NCBI GenBank assembly: GCA_033439265.1
Contig: JAVTVX010000031.1
Span: 13,987,001 to 14,051,000 of the forward strand
Origin: Dillenia suffruticosa
Lineage: Eukaryota > Streptophyta > Magnoliopsida > Dilleniales > Dilleniaceae
Length of the DNA stretch: 64,000 nucleotides
Reading direction: 5' to 3'
The position numbers and the translations under genes were made by a program. Below the pieces are notes generated by a model. It saw nothing but the letters and a program-made list of their open reading frames with translations, was not told where the DNA came from and did not search any database. Below are positions 1 to 11,274 of the stretch, piece by piece; within the stretch, counting starts at the first letter, position 1; each line of letters begins with the position of its first letter.

Positions 1-209
1 TATCCATAGCTGTATTTTTTCAACCCCAAATTGGAAGCAAATGTTGGACCAGCAACAACTCTACGAACCCACAAAACCTTCCATTATTCAAAACCGTGAC
101 GATGAAAGAATAAATCAAAGAATTCTTCTCCCGTAAGCTTGATGAAAAGACATTCTTAGAGACTATGAAACTCGATTACAAGGCCACCAATGGTGATTGT
201 CACATGTAA
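1..209 (+). pseudogene. 2-oxoglutarate/Fe(II) dioxygenase, last-exon remnant (SRG1-like)
   Basis: The region resembles the last exon of the intact dioxygenase at 17329-19731. It begins inside the motif that follows the RxS residues (phe-phe-asn-pro-lys) and ends with the SRKLD-type C-terminus and a TAA at 207-209. Two lesions are visible. The frame shifts by one base between about 63 and 80, and in the restored frame a TAA at 111-113 replaces the codons expected in the EFLKEFFSRK segment. The rest of the gene lies outside the window, so it is unknown whether upstream exons are also broken. It is one of three dioxygenase copies here, which points to an old tandem array. The family assignment is firm; loss of function follows from the two lesions. 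Confidence 0.8.
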
Positions 210-1164
210 ACGACCATCGTTTAATTAGAAGCAAAATAATGACCAGAATTATGGAATCTTTTGATATGTCGAATCATTTCGTACGTCTCTATGTAGGTTG
301 TCTATGTATCAGTTCATTAGACAATGTTACTCCCATCTTAGGCTGCAAAATGGGTTCAGCATCCCCATTAAAAGGTACTTAAAATTTTGACCAAAAAAAG
401 GAACTTTGGCTAATTCAAATATTTGTCTAAAATCTCTTTTGATATAAAAGTAAATTTGAAGAGATAAATGGATATAAAGGGAGAAGCAACTACTAACAAC
501 ATGATAGAAAGATCAAGTGCCTACCCCAAAAGGCTAAATTTCCCACATTTAAATATTCTATGCATGATTGGGTTATGAAACAAGGACATCAAATATATAT
601 AGTTTGGGGATGATAATTGTGGAAGCCATGGAAATCTGCAAAAATGCAGTGACATGTAGGAGAAATTGTAAATAAGAAGTAAAAAGGTTTTCATTTCTCT
701 GATAAAAAAAATGGGGTCAGACTTTATTTTTGTCAAAAAGATCTCACCAAAACTCCTAATTCCAGTCTGTGAAACTCAAATAGGTATTCTCAAATTTCTA
801 TAGTTCTATCCACATTAACATCCTTTGCTAGCGTGCGATCAAGATTTTCCTATTGAGGCATAAAACTATATAAAAAAATGCTTCGGAGTGTTAAAATATA
901 TATATTACCTCTTTTCACAGGGAAATTTTAATTTTTTTAGAATAAATAGTTATTTTATAAATTTAAAATGATCATCTTTGTTAATTTCCACCGAAATAGC
1001 ACCACGACGAACGTATTGCAGAGGGCTATGTGGGATCTTAGATTGGTTTAAAGGCCCATGAAGACCCAAGAAAATTTTGGGCACCTTGTCGGATTACCTT
1101 TCCCAAATAGACCCATTAATTTTTATTTTTTTTTTTAACTTGGATTAATCAGTATCAGAGTGGG
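210..1164. other. Intergenic, no gene seen
   Basis: AT-rich sequence with scattered short homopolymers. Open frames are short and have no recognisable motif. It is the 3' flank of the dioxygenase remnant. Confidence 0.6.
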
Positions 1165-1416
1165 AAATATGAATCTGAAGATTAATTTCTAACTTGTCCT
1201 TATCATATCACGTGGCAAAAATAGAGTAAAATTTCAAAGTTGTCCTTATCATATCACCTGGTAAAAATAGAGTACAAAAAAAAAAAAAAAACCACTGAAT
1301 AATCAAAGAGAATCAAAACTAGGTTAGCGTGAGACTGAAATTGAGAGGCAAATTCAAGTCGATAAATTCCCCATTTTGCATTAATTTTATAATTGAATGT
1401 AATTAATGGTAAGAAA

Positions 1417-1626
1417 TTTTTTTTTTCTTTTTTGTACTATGGCTAGGCCATCAACCTAATATTCGGGATTTCGTCCCGACTAATCTGGATCGATCGCTTG
1501 CAGGGTCTAATTGAAGGAGCAGATCTCCCAGTGCTGATTTTTCTGTTCCCATGAGGGATCGAACTCCCAACTATAGTTCAGGGACGTCAGTTCCCAAATC
1601 AACTAAGTCATCAAACATTGGTATGA
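1417..1626 (-). mobile_element. tRNA-derived SINE, copy 1
   Basis: Read on the - strand it has a tRNA-like head with A-box (GATGACTTAGTTGATTTGGG) and B-box (GGGAGTTCGATCCC), an approximately 120-bp body and an A-rich tail. On the + strand this appears as a T-rich left end at 1417-1433. The flanking repeat is TAAGAA(A)TT at about 1410-1418 and 1627-1634. The duplicated block at 11.6-13.9 kb has the corresponding site unfilled near 11885-11900. Confidence 0.8.
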
Positions 1627-2230
1627 TAAGAATTTGAAGAGAAGAGATATGGACCGACATAGTTGATATTACAGATATTAGAGGCATTAATCAGCGGCCA
1701 GAGAATTCAAAAACCCTCCGGGCAAACTTCACAACGCACTTCCCGTGCCAGCAATAGATGCTTACACTTCAATCACAAAAGTAACAAAAAATGAGAAACA
1801 AAGAAAATATTTTCAGACAAAAAATGAGAGAATGATAAGAAAATTGTTATGTTTTGCCTTTTAAATCAAAACTTTCTTCCCTCTCTTCTCTTTTTGATAT
1901 TTTTATGTTTTGATAAAACTCAAATACATAAAGTTATAAAATAGTTTTTGGTGTGACAAAAATAATATATATAAAAGAAATTAGTGAGAAGGAAAAGGAA
2001 ATATTTGGTATCAATGAATTTTGGGAAGATATTGTGCGGTGTTTAAGTTTCGTAACTTCAATGTGTTAGGGTTTTGTGTAGTTCATGGAGTTTAACAAAG
2101 AGAAGATAAGGGTCGATCAATGGTAACCTCACATGGTATTAAAGTCGGGAAATATTTGGAAATATGATTATCATCGTTAATATTTTATTTATATATATTT
2201 TAAAATAAAAATTATTTAATTATTTATTTT

Positions 2231-2421
2231 TTTAGTATCATAATTTGACCACCAATCCCGTATCCAAAAATTTATCCCAACTAATCTGAGTCGATGGCTT
2301 GCGGGGCCCACTTTAGGGAGCATATCTCCCGGCGCTGATTTTTTTATTCTCATAGGGGATCAAAACCCGACCATAGTTAAGGAACGTCAGTTTCCGGACC
2401 AACTGAGTCATCAAATGTCGG
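2231..2421 (-). mobile_element. tRNA-derived SINE, copy 2
   Basis: Same family and orientation as the copy at 1417. The head on the - strand reads GATGACTCAGTTGGTCCGGA and the B-box region GGTCGGGTTTTGATCCC. It is flanked by an 18-bp target duplication of the form TATTTAATTrTTTATTTT at 2213-2230 and 2422-2439, with one mismatch. Confidence 0.85.
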
Positions 2422-2565
2422 TATTTAATTGTTTATTTTGTCCTAATAAAAAATATAACAAAAAAAAAAACCTCTCTCTTTTGGGTGAGAATCATCCCTG
2501 AAACCATTTTGCCCCTAATTATCCATTTTACCATTGAGAAATCGTCTAACAATGAACTTCCCATC

Positions 2566-2630
2566 TCTCTCTCTCTCTCACCCACACACAGCCACAGCCA
2601 CAGCCACAGCCACACCCACACACCCCTAAC
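2566..2630. repeat. (CT)n followed by (CCACAG)n/(CA)n microsatellite
   Basis: A CT run is followed by repeated CCACAG units and a CA-rich tail. Open frames on both strands here translate the repeat and are not credible genes. Confidence 0.8.
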
Positions 2631-3443
2631 AATTGGCGGAGAGAGGGTGTTGGTCTCATCGGCAGGCTTCATTACAGAGAAGTTGGCAGAGAAGTTGTGG
2701 GTCGTATGGAGATGATGGGCTTCCTCATGGATGGTCTCATCGGTAGGACGATGGTGCTTTGCTGGAGATGGTGTCGGTGGTGTTGCCGAAGAGGGTCTCA
2801 TCGCGAATGGAAGGAGATATAAAGTGAAACCTTGGATAGCAATAAAAATTAATTTTCTTGAATTCCAGATATAGATTTTGAATGAAACCCACAATTCTAC
2901 TTGGGTTTCACAAAACCCTCATTTCCTGGTTTCATTCTCATGCATTTATTCTCGTTTTATTAATCCAAAGAACTTATTTAGATTTCAAATTCATTCCCAA
3001 TTTGTATACCATTTAATCAAAACACTACCTTAGTATAAGGTTTGTGCAAAAGAAGGGTTATGCGCATGGTTGTAGACATGTTTGCATACCTATTAAATTT
3101 TTTATTCTATATTTGATTTATTTTCCTTGTGCGTATATATTATTCCCCGAATGAGCAATTTTGCTTAACAAATCTCTTCTTCGTAAGAGAAAATTTACAA
3201 GATTAACAAACATAATAAATAAACAGAAAAGAGATAGAGGATGGAAAAGGGTATACAAAAGAGAGAAAAGAGAGATCAGCTGTGTTCTCCTAAAGAAAAT
3301 GATCTCAATAACTCTATATAATACTAAATTATAAAAAATAATGAAAAAAAATAAATAATTTAATAAGGTAAATTAATGAAAAATAAAGGACATTAGTTTT
3401 TGGTTTTTTGTTTTTCTTAAAAAGAATTCTTATAAGATAATAT

Positions 3444-3800
3444 TGTAAGAACAGGAGGGTGGCCCATCACCCTCCATGCCCTGCAAAACCATCCCTGAAA
3501 ATAAGGGATTTCACTCACCAAAGGGGTAACCAAGTATGGGCCTCAATAATGGTTGTTGATGGCACAACCATTATAAATAGGGGCAACCATAGCAAGGGTC
3601 CCTAAGCTCAATTCATTAGTCTCACACACCATCTAGAGAGAGAATTGAGAGCTTGGAAGGCTTCTTGCACGTCCAGAGGTGCTGCCAAAGGGAGTTCAGA
3701 CTCGCCGGAATCCATGGCTGGAGGTACACTTGCTTCCGCTTGTTCTATGGTTCAATTTTGCTTTTAAATTCATGTATTAGACTTGCATGGATGTTTTACA
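3444..3800 (+). repeat. 5' LTR of copia element
   Basis: 357 bp, beginning TGTAAGAACAGG and ending GGATGTTTTACA. A TATA-like TTATAAATAGGG begins at 3571, so transcription probably starts about 30 bp downstream. It is identical to the 3' LTR except at 3606. Confidence 0.97.
3571..3578 (+). promoter_or_regulatory. TATA box in 5' LTR
   Basis: TTATAAAT lies 127 bp into the LTR, a usual place for the Pol II promoter of a copia element. The same motif recurs in the 3' LTR at 9679-9686. Confidence 0.6.
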
Positions 3801-3802
3801 TT

Positions 3803-3814
3803 TGGTATCAGAGC
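3803..3814 (+). other. Primer binding site (tRNA-iMet type)
   Basis: TGGTATCAGAGC lies 2 bp after the 5' LTR. This is the standard plant copia primer site, complementary to the 3' end of initiator methionine tRNA. Confidence 0.9.
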
Positions 3815-5207
3815 CATTAGAACCTCTGTCTGCATTTTCCGGCAATGAATTTCAATTTTTGGCTTCTGAATTTTTCTTTTAAAAATTGGCCCAAATTTGA
3901 GTAAATTTTGGGGTTTTGAGTTTGGAAATGAGTTTTGCATAAACTTTTGGATGATTTTATGTTTTCAGAGCAAAAAATGGAGTTTTTTGGCACTTTTCCG
4001 CGACATTCCGGCATTCAGACCCGCCGGATTCGGGTCGGGACCCTCGGGGTCCATTCGGGTGAAGAAGACCCGGATGCAGACCAAAACGACGTCGTTTTGG
4101 TCTGCAATTTTTGAAATAATGGATCTGCCCGAAAACTTTCTGTAATTACGAAATCGCCCAAAACGTTTTTGATCTGTTGCAATATGGTCCCTGTAACCTT
4201 TCAAAAACTCACAAAACTTTAAGATATTGCACATTGGTCCCCGGCCTTTATACAAAAGCCGATAAACCTTGAAATGTTACAGTTTGGTCCCAACATATTT
4301 TGAAATGTTACACATTAGTCCTTTGGACTTAAAAAAAAAAAAAAAAAATTGAAAATTTTAATTTTTAATTTTAAATTCATATTTGGGTCATTTTTGAGAA
4401 TTTGAAATTAAAATTTTTGATTTATGTGTATTATGGTATCACACATAAATGAAAAATTGTGTATTTTACACAAATTAATTTTTATATGGTCTTTTACACA
4501 TTGAAAGACGTGTAAAATAAAGGTTAAGACCCGTACAAAATTATAAAATCATTGAAACTTTATGATTTTGTATAAATTAATTTTTGTATGGTTTTTGCAT
4601 ATAAAGACGCATGCAAAATAAAGGTTAAAACCTACATAAAATTGAAGGAAAATATTCTTGTGGTTCGTATGATTTCTGATTGTTAGGGTATAGCCACAGC
4701 AGCTCTAATATGAAAGAAATTATATATTGGGATAGTTTTGACCACATAAAATAAAGAATATTATTTGTGATAATTTATTTTTGTGTGATAAATTTTATCC
4801 CACAGGAATTTTTGTCGTATTAAAAATAATTAATCAGGATTAGATGGCAAGATTGGATAACCTAAATTATGTGGATGGTCTACTTGACTTTAGAGTTTTC
4901 TCCTACAAGGTTTTTTCGAGCTCAGCAGATCAAGTGCATGTCTAGGAAAGTCCTGTCAACAAGACGGGGATAAGTCTAAGGTTGGTTGGTTCTTAAGCGG
5001 TCCCATGTGACCCACCACCTACCTGGGGACTTTCCTGGTGCACGAGTGATGCTGTTTTGTAGGGAAGCTCTAATTCAGGGAAAGATTTTCTATATAATTT
5101 ATCCTAATTAGCCTACAGGCATTAGGAAATTAAGTAATCTTGTCAATCTTTTCATAAAGTATAATAAATCTAATCTGAATTAGAAATTTAGCCCACAGGC
5201 AATTTCT

Positions 5208-8200
5208 ATGTCAGGAGATTTATTTTATATGTTTTACATTGGTAAACATATGTTAAAGCCTCAACTAAAATTTGTAAGCATTTTTGTTGCAGCTATACAA
5301 ACCGTTGATATCGTTGAAGTTCCCATATTAAATGGTGAGAACTATAAGGTGTGGAAGGAGAAAATACTTCTCAATTTGGGATGGCGTGACTTGGATTATG
5401 CTATCAGGCATGACGAGCCACTTAGGATAACGGATGCCAGCTCTACAGCGGACAAAGCTCTTTATGAGCGCTGGGAGCGATCTAATCGTCTCAGTACGAT
5501 GTTCATTAAGGATAAAATATTAACTGGCATCCGCGGCTCCGTCAATCAGCATAATGACGTCCGTGCCCTTCTTAAGGCAATTGATGAGCAATTCGAGACG
5601 TCTGATAAAGCTCTTGCTAGCACCTTGATTATGGAGTTCTCATCGAAGAAACTCACCACTATCCATGGAGTGCGCGAGCACATCATGAGGATCCGGGATA
5701 TAGTGGCCCAACTAAAGACTCTTGAGGTTGAGATGTCTGAATCCTTTCTAGTGCACTATATTCTGAATACCCTTCCACAGCCTTATAGTCCCTTCAAAAT
5801 TTCCTATAACACACATAAGGCTAAATGGTCCATCAATGAGTTGATGACCATGTGTGTACAGGAAGAAGGGAGGTTGCTCATGGAAATGAAGGAAGGAACC
5901 AATAGTGCACATTTCGTCATGAAAGGAAAGGCAAAGGGAAAAGCCAGATTGAAAGGAAAAGCAAAGGGACCTACCCCAATTGTAAAAAAGGAGTCTACGT
6001 GTTTCTTCTGTAAAAAGAAGGGACACATAAAGAAGGACTGTGCCAAATTTCAGAAATGGCTTGCTGCCAGAGGTACAGAAATCTCTTTTGTATGTTATGA
6101 ATCTCTTATAACTGAGACTTCTTATGACACATGGTGGATTGATTCTGGATGCTCAATTCATATTACGAATGTGTTGCAGGGCTTGCAAAACCCGCGGAAA
6201 CCGGTGGGCCGTGAGCAATTCATCTATTCAGGAAACAAGATGAGTTCGCATGTAGAAGCCATTGGAGATCGCAAGCTCATTTTGACTAATGGACATGTCT
6301 TGCAGTTGGAAAGAATTTTTTATGTACCAAGTTTTTCTAGAAATCTAATTTCTGTATCAAAACTTGTACAATTCGGATATTCTTTCCAATTCAATAATAC
6401 AATGACATTACTTTTGCATTCAAATGTCGTTGGTACAGGTCTATTGATTGACGGACTATATAGAATTAATTTGCAAGATAATACATGTTGCAACACAATA
6501 CATATTGGTGTGAAAAGGTGTGCCATAAATGAAAATTCCTCTATGTTGTGGCATCGGAGATTAGGACATATCTCCATCGAAAGGGTTAAAAAGTTGGTAA
6601 AGGATAGAGTACTTAGTACTCTAGATTTTAGTGACTTTGAAACCTGTGTGGACTGTATTAAGGGTAAACAGTCCAATAAGTCAAAAAAGGGTGCCAAGAG
6701 GAGCTCAGATCTATTAGAGATCATTCATACAGACATATGTTGTCCGGATATGGACTCATATGACCAAAGGTATTTCATCACTTTTATTGATGATTACTCA
6801 CGTTATATGTATCTCTATCTTCTTCGCCATAAGGATGAGGCGTTGGATGCCTTTAAGGTTTTCAAGGCAGAAGTAGAGAAACAATGCGATAAGCAAATAA
6901 AGATAGTGAGATCGGATAGAGGTGGAGAATACTATGGGAGGTATACTGAAGATGGACAAGCACCTGGTCCATTTGCTCGATTTCTTCAAGAAACTGGGAT
7001 TGTCGCCCAATATACCATGCCTGGTTCTCCAAACCAAAATGGTGTGGCTGAAAGAAGAAATCGGACATTATTGGACATGGTAAGGAGCATGATGTCTAGC
7101 TCTAAATTGCCTAAATCCTTGTGGATTGAAGCTCTTAAAACGGCTGTATACATATTAAATAGGGTTCCAACTAAGGCGGTTTCCAAAACCCCATTTGAAA
7201 TGTTCAAAGGTTGGAAACCCAGTTTGCGACATGTATGCATTTGGGGATGCCCGTCAGAAGTAAGAGTTTATAATCCACAAGAAAAGAAACTGGATCCAAG
7301 GACCATTAGTGGGTATTTTGTTGGATACGCTGAGAGGTCCAAAGGATACAGATTCTATTGTCCATCTTATCATACTAGATTTGTGGAATCGAGAAACGCG
7401 AAATTTCTTGAGGATCACTTGATTAGTGGGAGGGATTCCTTTCAAGACTTAGTCCCTGAAAAGAATCTATCAAGTATGCCTTCCACTTCAAGTGAAAGGA
7501 TGATTGTCATTCAAAGCGTCCCTCCAGTACCCATGGACGTTGACCCAATTACAGATGACAATCAAAATATTCCACAATCTGCTGACACCGGAACAGGTCA
7601 AGTTGGACAGCCCTTTCCTAGAGAGACTGTTGAGCCAACATTAAGGAGATCTGTTAGGATTAAGAGGTCAGCAATATCTAGTGATTATGTAGTATACCTC
7701 CAGGAGTCTGATTACAATGTTGGTGCCGTAGATGATCCTGAGTCGTTTTCAGAAGCCATAAACTCTAACAATTCGAGTTTGTGGCTGGAAGCCATGAAAG
7801 ATGAGATGGACTCCATGACGAGTAATGGAGTTTGGGATCTTGTAAAGTTGCCTGATGGGGTAAAACCCATTGGATGTAAATGGGTTTTTAAGACAAAAAC
7901 TGACTCATTTGGCAACATTGAGAAATACAAGACCAGACTTGTTGCTAAAGGGTTCACTCAAAGGGAAGGAATCGATTATTCGGAGACCTTTTCTCCAGTA
8001 TCTAAGAAAGATTCCCTCCGTATTATTTTGGCGATTGTTGCACATTTTGACTTAGAGTTGCAACAAATGGATGTGAAAACGGCATTTTTGAATGGAGAAT
8101 TAGAGGAAGAGGTTTACATGTATCAACCTGAAGGATTTTCCTCTAGTAATGGTGAGAATTTGGTTTGCAAACTTAATAAATCTATATATGGATTGAAGCA

Positions 8201-9287
8201 AGCCTCCCGCCAATGGTATTTGAAATTCCATGAGACAGTCTCTTCATTCGGTTTTGAAGAAAATGTTGTGGATCAGTGTATATACCAGAAGGTAAGTGGG
8301 AGTAAAATTTGCTTCCTAGTGCTGTATGTGGATGATATTTTACTTGCAACCAATGATAAAGGGATGTTGCATGAGGTGAAACAATTCTTTTCTAAGAACT
8401 TTGCTATGAAAGATTTAGGTGATGCGTCTTACATCATTGGCATTAAGATACATCGAGATAGATTTCATAAGATTCTCGGACTATCTCAAGAAACCTATAT
8501 TAAGAAAGTTCTTAAGAAATACAGAATGCAGGACTGTTCACCAAGTGTATCTCCTATCGTCAAAGGTGACCGGTTTAGTTTGGACCAGTGTCCCAAGACG
8601 GAATTGGAAAGGGAACAGATGACCAATATTCCGTATGCTTCCGTAGTTGGAAGCCTTATGTATGCACAGGTCTGTACTCGACCTGATATAGCATATGCAG
8701 TTGGAATGTTAGGACGATATCAAAGTAATCCTGGTTTGGAGCATTGGAAGGCTGCAAAGAAGGTGTTACGGTACTTGCAAGGCACCAAAAACTACATGCT
8801 CACATATAGGAGGACCGACAATTTTGAGGTGGTCGGATACTCGGACTCGGACTTCGCTGGCTGTGTTGTTCTGGCCGGTGGAGCTATATCGTGGAGGAGT
8901 GCTAAGCAGACATTGACTGCGACCTCTACTATGGAAGCTGAATTTGTGGCGTGTTTTGAGGCCACGTCACAGGCGGTGTGGTTACGAAGTTTCATGGCTG
9001 GGTTAAGGATTTTTGACTCTGTACCTAAGCCATTAAGTATATTTTGTGATAATTTGGCTGCGGTGTTTCTGGCTAAAAATAATAAGAGTGGTAGTCGAAG
9101 TAAGCACATCGACATTAAGTATTTAGCCATAAGGGAACGTATATTGGAAAATAAGGTTATAATCCAACATCTAAGCACCGAATGTATGCTTGCTGATCCC
9201 CTGACTAAAGGCATGCCTCCAGTTAAATTCAGGGATCATATTGTAAATATGGGTTTAAATCCCAATTTTAATGGAATTTCGAATTAA
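5208..9287 (+). CDS. Copia gag-pol polyprotein
   Basis: A single frame of 1359 codons with no stop. The N-terminal Gag part (about 40-250) has the UBN2/Retrotran_gag_2 look. A CCHC zinc knuckle occupies residues 265-278 (C265, C268, H273, C278). The aspartic protease motif is D312-S-G-C. The integrase zinc motif has H449 and the pair C480/C483; the catalytic triad is D509, D570 and E615, followed by the GKP-type C-terminal segment. The reverse transcriptase has YVDD at 1040-1043, and RNase H closes the protein with a MEAEF motif. The order is copia (Pseudoviridae-like). The first ATG at 5208 is the longest choice; a start 10-20 codons further in is possible. No frameshift or missing catalytic residue was seen. 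Confidence 0.95.
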   Translation: MSGDLFYMFYIGKHMLKPQLKFVSIFVAAIQTVDIVEVPILNGENYKVWKEKILLNLGWRDLDYAIRHDEPLRITDASSTADKALYERWERSNRLSTMFIKDKILTGIRGSVNQHNDVRALLKAIDEQFETSDKALASTLIMEFSSKKLTTIHGVREHIMRIRDIVAQLKTLEVEMSESFLVHYILNTLPQPYSPFKISYNTHKAKWSINELMTMCVQEEGRLLMEMKEGTNSAHFVMKGKAKGKARLKGKAKGPTPIVKKESTCFFCKKKGHIKKDCAKFQKWLAARGTEISFVCYESLITETSYDTWWIDSGCSIHITNVLQGLQNPRKPVGREQFIYSGNKMSSHVEAIGDRKLILTNGHVLQLERIFYVPSFSRNLISVSKLVQFGYSFQFNNTMTLLLHSNVVGTGLLIDGLYRINLQDNTCCNTIHIGVKRCAINENSSMLWHRRLGHISIERVKKLVKDRVLSTLDFSDFETCVDCIKGKQSNKSKKGAKRSSDLLEIIHTDICCPDMDSYDQRYFITFIDDYSRYMYLYLLRHKDEALDAFKVFKAEVEKQCDKQIKIVRSDRGGEYYGRYTEDGQAPGPFARFLQETGIVAQYTMPGSPNQNGVAERRNRTLLDMVRSMMSSSKLPKSLWIEALKTAVYILNRVPTKAVSKTPFEMFKGWKPSLRHVCIWGCPSEVRVYNPQEKKLDPRTISGYFVGYAERSKGYRFYCPSYHTRFVESRNAKFLEDHLISGRDSFQDLVPEKNLSSMPSTSSERMIVIQSVPPVPMDVDPITDDNQNIPQSADTGTGQVGQPFPRETVEPTLRRSVRIKRSAISSDYVVYLQESDYNVGAVDDPESFSEAINSNNSSLWLEAMKDEMDSMTSNGVWDLVKLPDGVKPIGCKWVFKTKTDSFGNIEKYKTRLVAKGFTQREGIDYSETFSPVSKKDSLRIILAIVAHFDLELQQMDVKTAFLNGELEEEVYMYQPEGFSSSNGENLVCKLNKSIYGLKQASRQWYLKFHETVSSFGFEENVVDQCIYQKVSGSKICFLVLYVDDILLATNDKGMLHEVKQFFSKNFAMKDLGDASYIIGIKIHRDRFHKILGLSQETYIKKVLKKYRMQDCSPSVSPIVKGDRFSLDQCPKTELEREQMTNIPYASVVGSLMYAQVCTRPDIAYAVGMLGRYQSNPGLEHWKAAKKVLRYLQGTKNYMLTYRRTDNFEVVGYSDSDFAGCVVLAGGAISWRSAKQTLTATSTMEAEFVACFEATSQAVWLRSFMAGLRIFDSVPKPLSIFCDNLAAVFLAKNNKSGSRSKHIDIKYLAIRERILENKVIIQHLSTECMLADPLTKGMPPVKFRDHIVNMGLNPNFNGISN

Positions 9288-9540
9288 ATTTTCTCGTATA
9301 AAAAAAAAAAAAAAAAAAATTTGTGCACATTCCAGTTTTGAGAAAATTTCTTGAAAATGGATCCCGAATAAACATAGGGTTTATTCATAAAGATGGTTAC
9401 CATAAGGATAGGGAGTAGCATGCATTGTGATACACAGGAGACAATACTCGCTGAATTAGAGGACTTGTCACTGTGATTCATGTGTGCTTTTTCCATTAAG
9501 TATCGGCTTGGATAAAGTCACCAAGTCGGGTGAGTGGACC

Positions 9541-9551
9541 AAGTGGGAGAA
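9541..9551 (+). other. Polypurine tract
   Basis: AAGTGGGAGAA immediately precedes the 3' LTR. In this class it primes plus-strand synthesis. Confidence 0.75.
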
Positions 9552-9908
9552 TGTAAGAACAGGAGGGTGGCCCATCACCCTCCATGCCCTGCAAAACCAT
9601 CCCTGAAAATAAGGGATTTCACTCACCAAAGGGGTAACCAAGTATGGGCCTCAATAATGGTTGTTGATGGCACAACCATTATAAATAGGGGCAACCATAG
9701 CAAGGGTCCCTAAACTCAATTCATTAGTCTCACACACCATCTAGAGAGAGAATTGAGAGCTTGGAAGGCTTCTTGCACGTCCAGAGGTGCTGCCAAAGGG
9801 AGTTCAGACTCGCCGGAATCCATGGCTGGAGGTACACTTGCTTCCGCTTGTTCTATGGTTCAATTTTGCTTTTAAATTCATGTATTAGACTTGCATGGAT
9901 GTTTTACA
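9552..9908 (+). repeat. 3' LTR of copia element
   Basis: 357 bp, matching the 5' LTR at 356 positions. Followed by the target duplication AATAT at 9909-9913. Confidence 0.97.
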
Positions 9909-9913
9909 AATAT

Positions 9914-10967
9914 CGCATGCCATAAATTCAACCACATCAAGGTCTTGACAACTATTGAGATAATTTCACTTTTCATGCGACAACGATTCTTAAACAATTA
10001 ATTTGATACTTCCCAATTTATCTTTGGCAATTCCAAGTATCCAAACTGGCCACAACTTTTCATCATTGAAAACGACAGCATTGATTGATTGTTCAAACCC
10101 TACCCGACTTTATTATTAAATTTGAACTTAGTTGATTAATATGGCACGTGCTCTTTATCCGAAAAAACGTGCTATTATATCTTATGCAAGTTAATCATAT
10201 TTAATTTTAGAAATATTAAAGAAAGATACCTTAAGAAGCAAGTGTTGTAGGTTGTCAAAAATAGAAATGGACTGCTCACCGAATCAAGTGCTGCCGCTCG
10301 TCAGTACTCCTGGGCATAAGATAGAGATTTCCGTCATGCCTTGTTCGAGTCCGCCCCGAGTGCTTTCCGCGTTAGACTCAACTGAAATTAATTAAAATTT
10401 TAATTAAAACAAAGTCATTGTTGATGATTGATTGTCGGGTTCTCCCCAAGGGAAATTTCCATCTCATTAATGCAAACATAAAGAAAACAGGGACAACTCT
10501 CGGAATTGCTAATTCAACTATAAAAAGTTAGCCTTGCAACGAGAGTCGAATGGCAAAGAACTATTACTCAAATAATTTTTTAAAATTTAAAATTAACCCT
10601 TTTTATTACTTCTAACCGCGTGCTATTTGTTTTAAATAATGAGGGGAAACTGTGTCTAACGGCTACTTTTTAAGTATATGATAGAAAACCTTTTAATTAG
10701 TTGTAATAATTCAGAAATTATATTTATCATGCAAATACCATACATAGATTCTATATATGAAATTCTAATTACAATTACTAAATATGGGGGGACATTGTGA
10801 TGAGAAAATTATTTTTTTTTTTTACTGATTAAGCTAAAATTTGTAAATATTTTAATGGGTGTTAACTATGATTTTCATTTTTGCTTTTTAATTGTTGGTA
10901 TTTAGCGTCAATAAATTATAATTTAATTGATATTATTATCTTCCCGTCAGAGCTTTCAAGGAGTCTC
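9914..10967. other. Intergenic, no gene seen
   Basis: AT-rich sequence continuing the DNA split by the copia insertion. At about 10265-10380 a short stretch with a GTTCGAGTCC motif could be a decayed tRNA-derived SINE head, but no tail or target duplication could be set. Confidence 0.5.
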
Positions 10968-11022
10968 TATAAAATAATAATAATAATAATAATAATAATT
11001 ATTATTATTATTATTATTATTA

Positions 11023-11071
<49 letters not shown>
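10968..11071. repeat. (ATA)n/(ATT)n trinucleotide microsatellite
   Basis: About 100 bp of ATA units switching to ATT units. The switch makes the tract self-complementary, so it can form a hairpin. The poly-isoleucine frame across it is not a gene. Confidence 0.95.
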
Positions 11072-11072
<1 letters not shown>

Positions 11073-11274
11073 ATTGTTGGTATTTAGCATGAGCAGGTTA
11101 CCAAAATTAGATACTTCCATTTTTTTTGGATTTTTATATATTAATATCCAGATTTCATCCGATTAATACGATCTGAATATTATGGGGCCCATATGGGGTT
11201 AACTTTTTCAAATCTCATTTTTTTATTCTTATAGATCGAATATGAAATTTATAATAAAGAAACTATAGCATTCT

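Larger units (their letters stand above)
1165..3290. repeat. Duplicated intergenic block, copy A
   Basis: Four stretches are collinear with the block at about 11560-13850: 1165-1416 with 11560-11895, 1627-1850 with 11896-12190, 1865-2150 with 13205-13495, and 3028-3290 with 13512-13850. Shared landmarks include a TATCACGTGG motif, a CCCCATTTTGCATTAATTTT segment and a TAGTTTTTGGTG segment. Copy A is interrupted by two SINEs that copy B lacks. The offset between copies is about 10.4 kb, of which 6.5 kb is the younger copia element. The block follows a dioxygenase remnant, so it may have been duplicated with that gene family. Confidence 0.7.
3444..9908 (+). mobile_element. Complete Ty1/copia LTR retrotransposon (6465 bp)
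   Basis: Both ends are TG...CA LTRs of 357 bp (3444-3800 and 9552-9908). The target duplication AATAT is present at 3439-3443 and 9909-9913. A primer binding site follows the left LTR, a polypurine tract precedes the right LTR, and a single open frame of 1359 codons encodes gag-protease-integrase-RT-RNase H in copia order (integrase before RT). The LTRs differ at one position (G at 3606, A at 9714). Coding content is complete, so this is a structurally autonomous, very recent insertion. A leader of about 1.4 kb separates the primer site from the coding region. Confidence 0.97.

Noticed and set aside
5748..9214. Several open frames antisense to or overlapping the copia gag-pol
   Set aside because: Shadow frames of a real coding region, without their own motifs.
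10881..11087. Poly-isoleucine open frame
   Set aside because: Translation of the ATA/ATT microsatellite.
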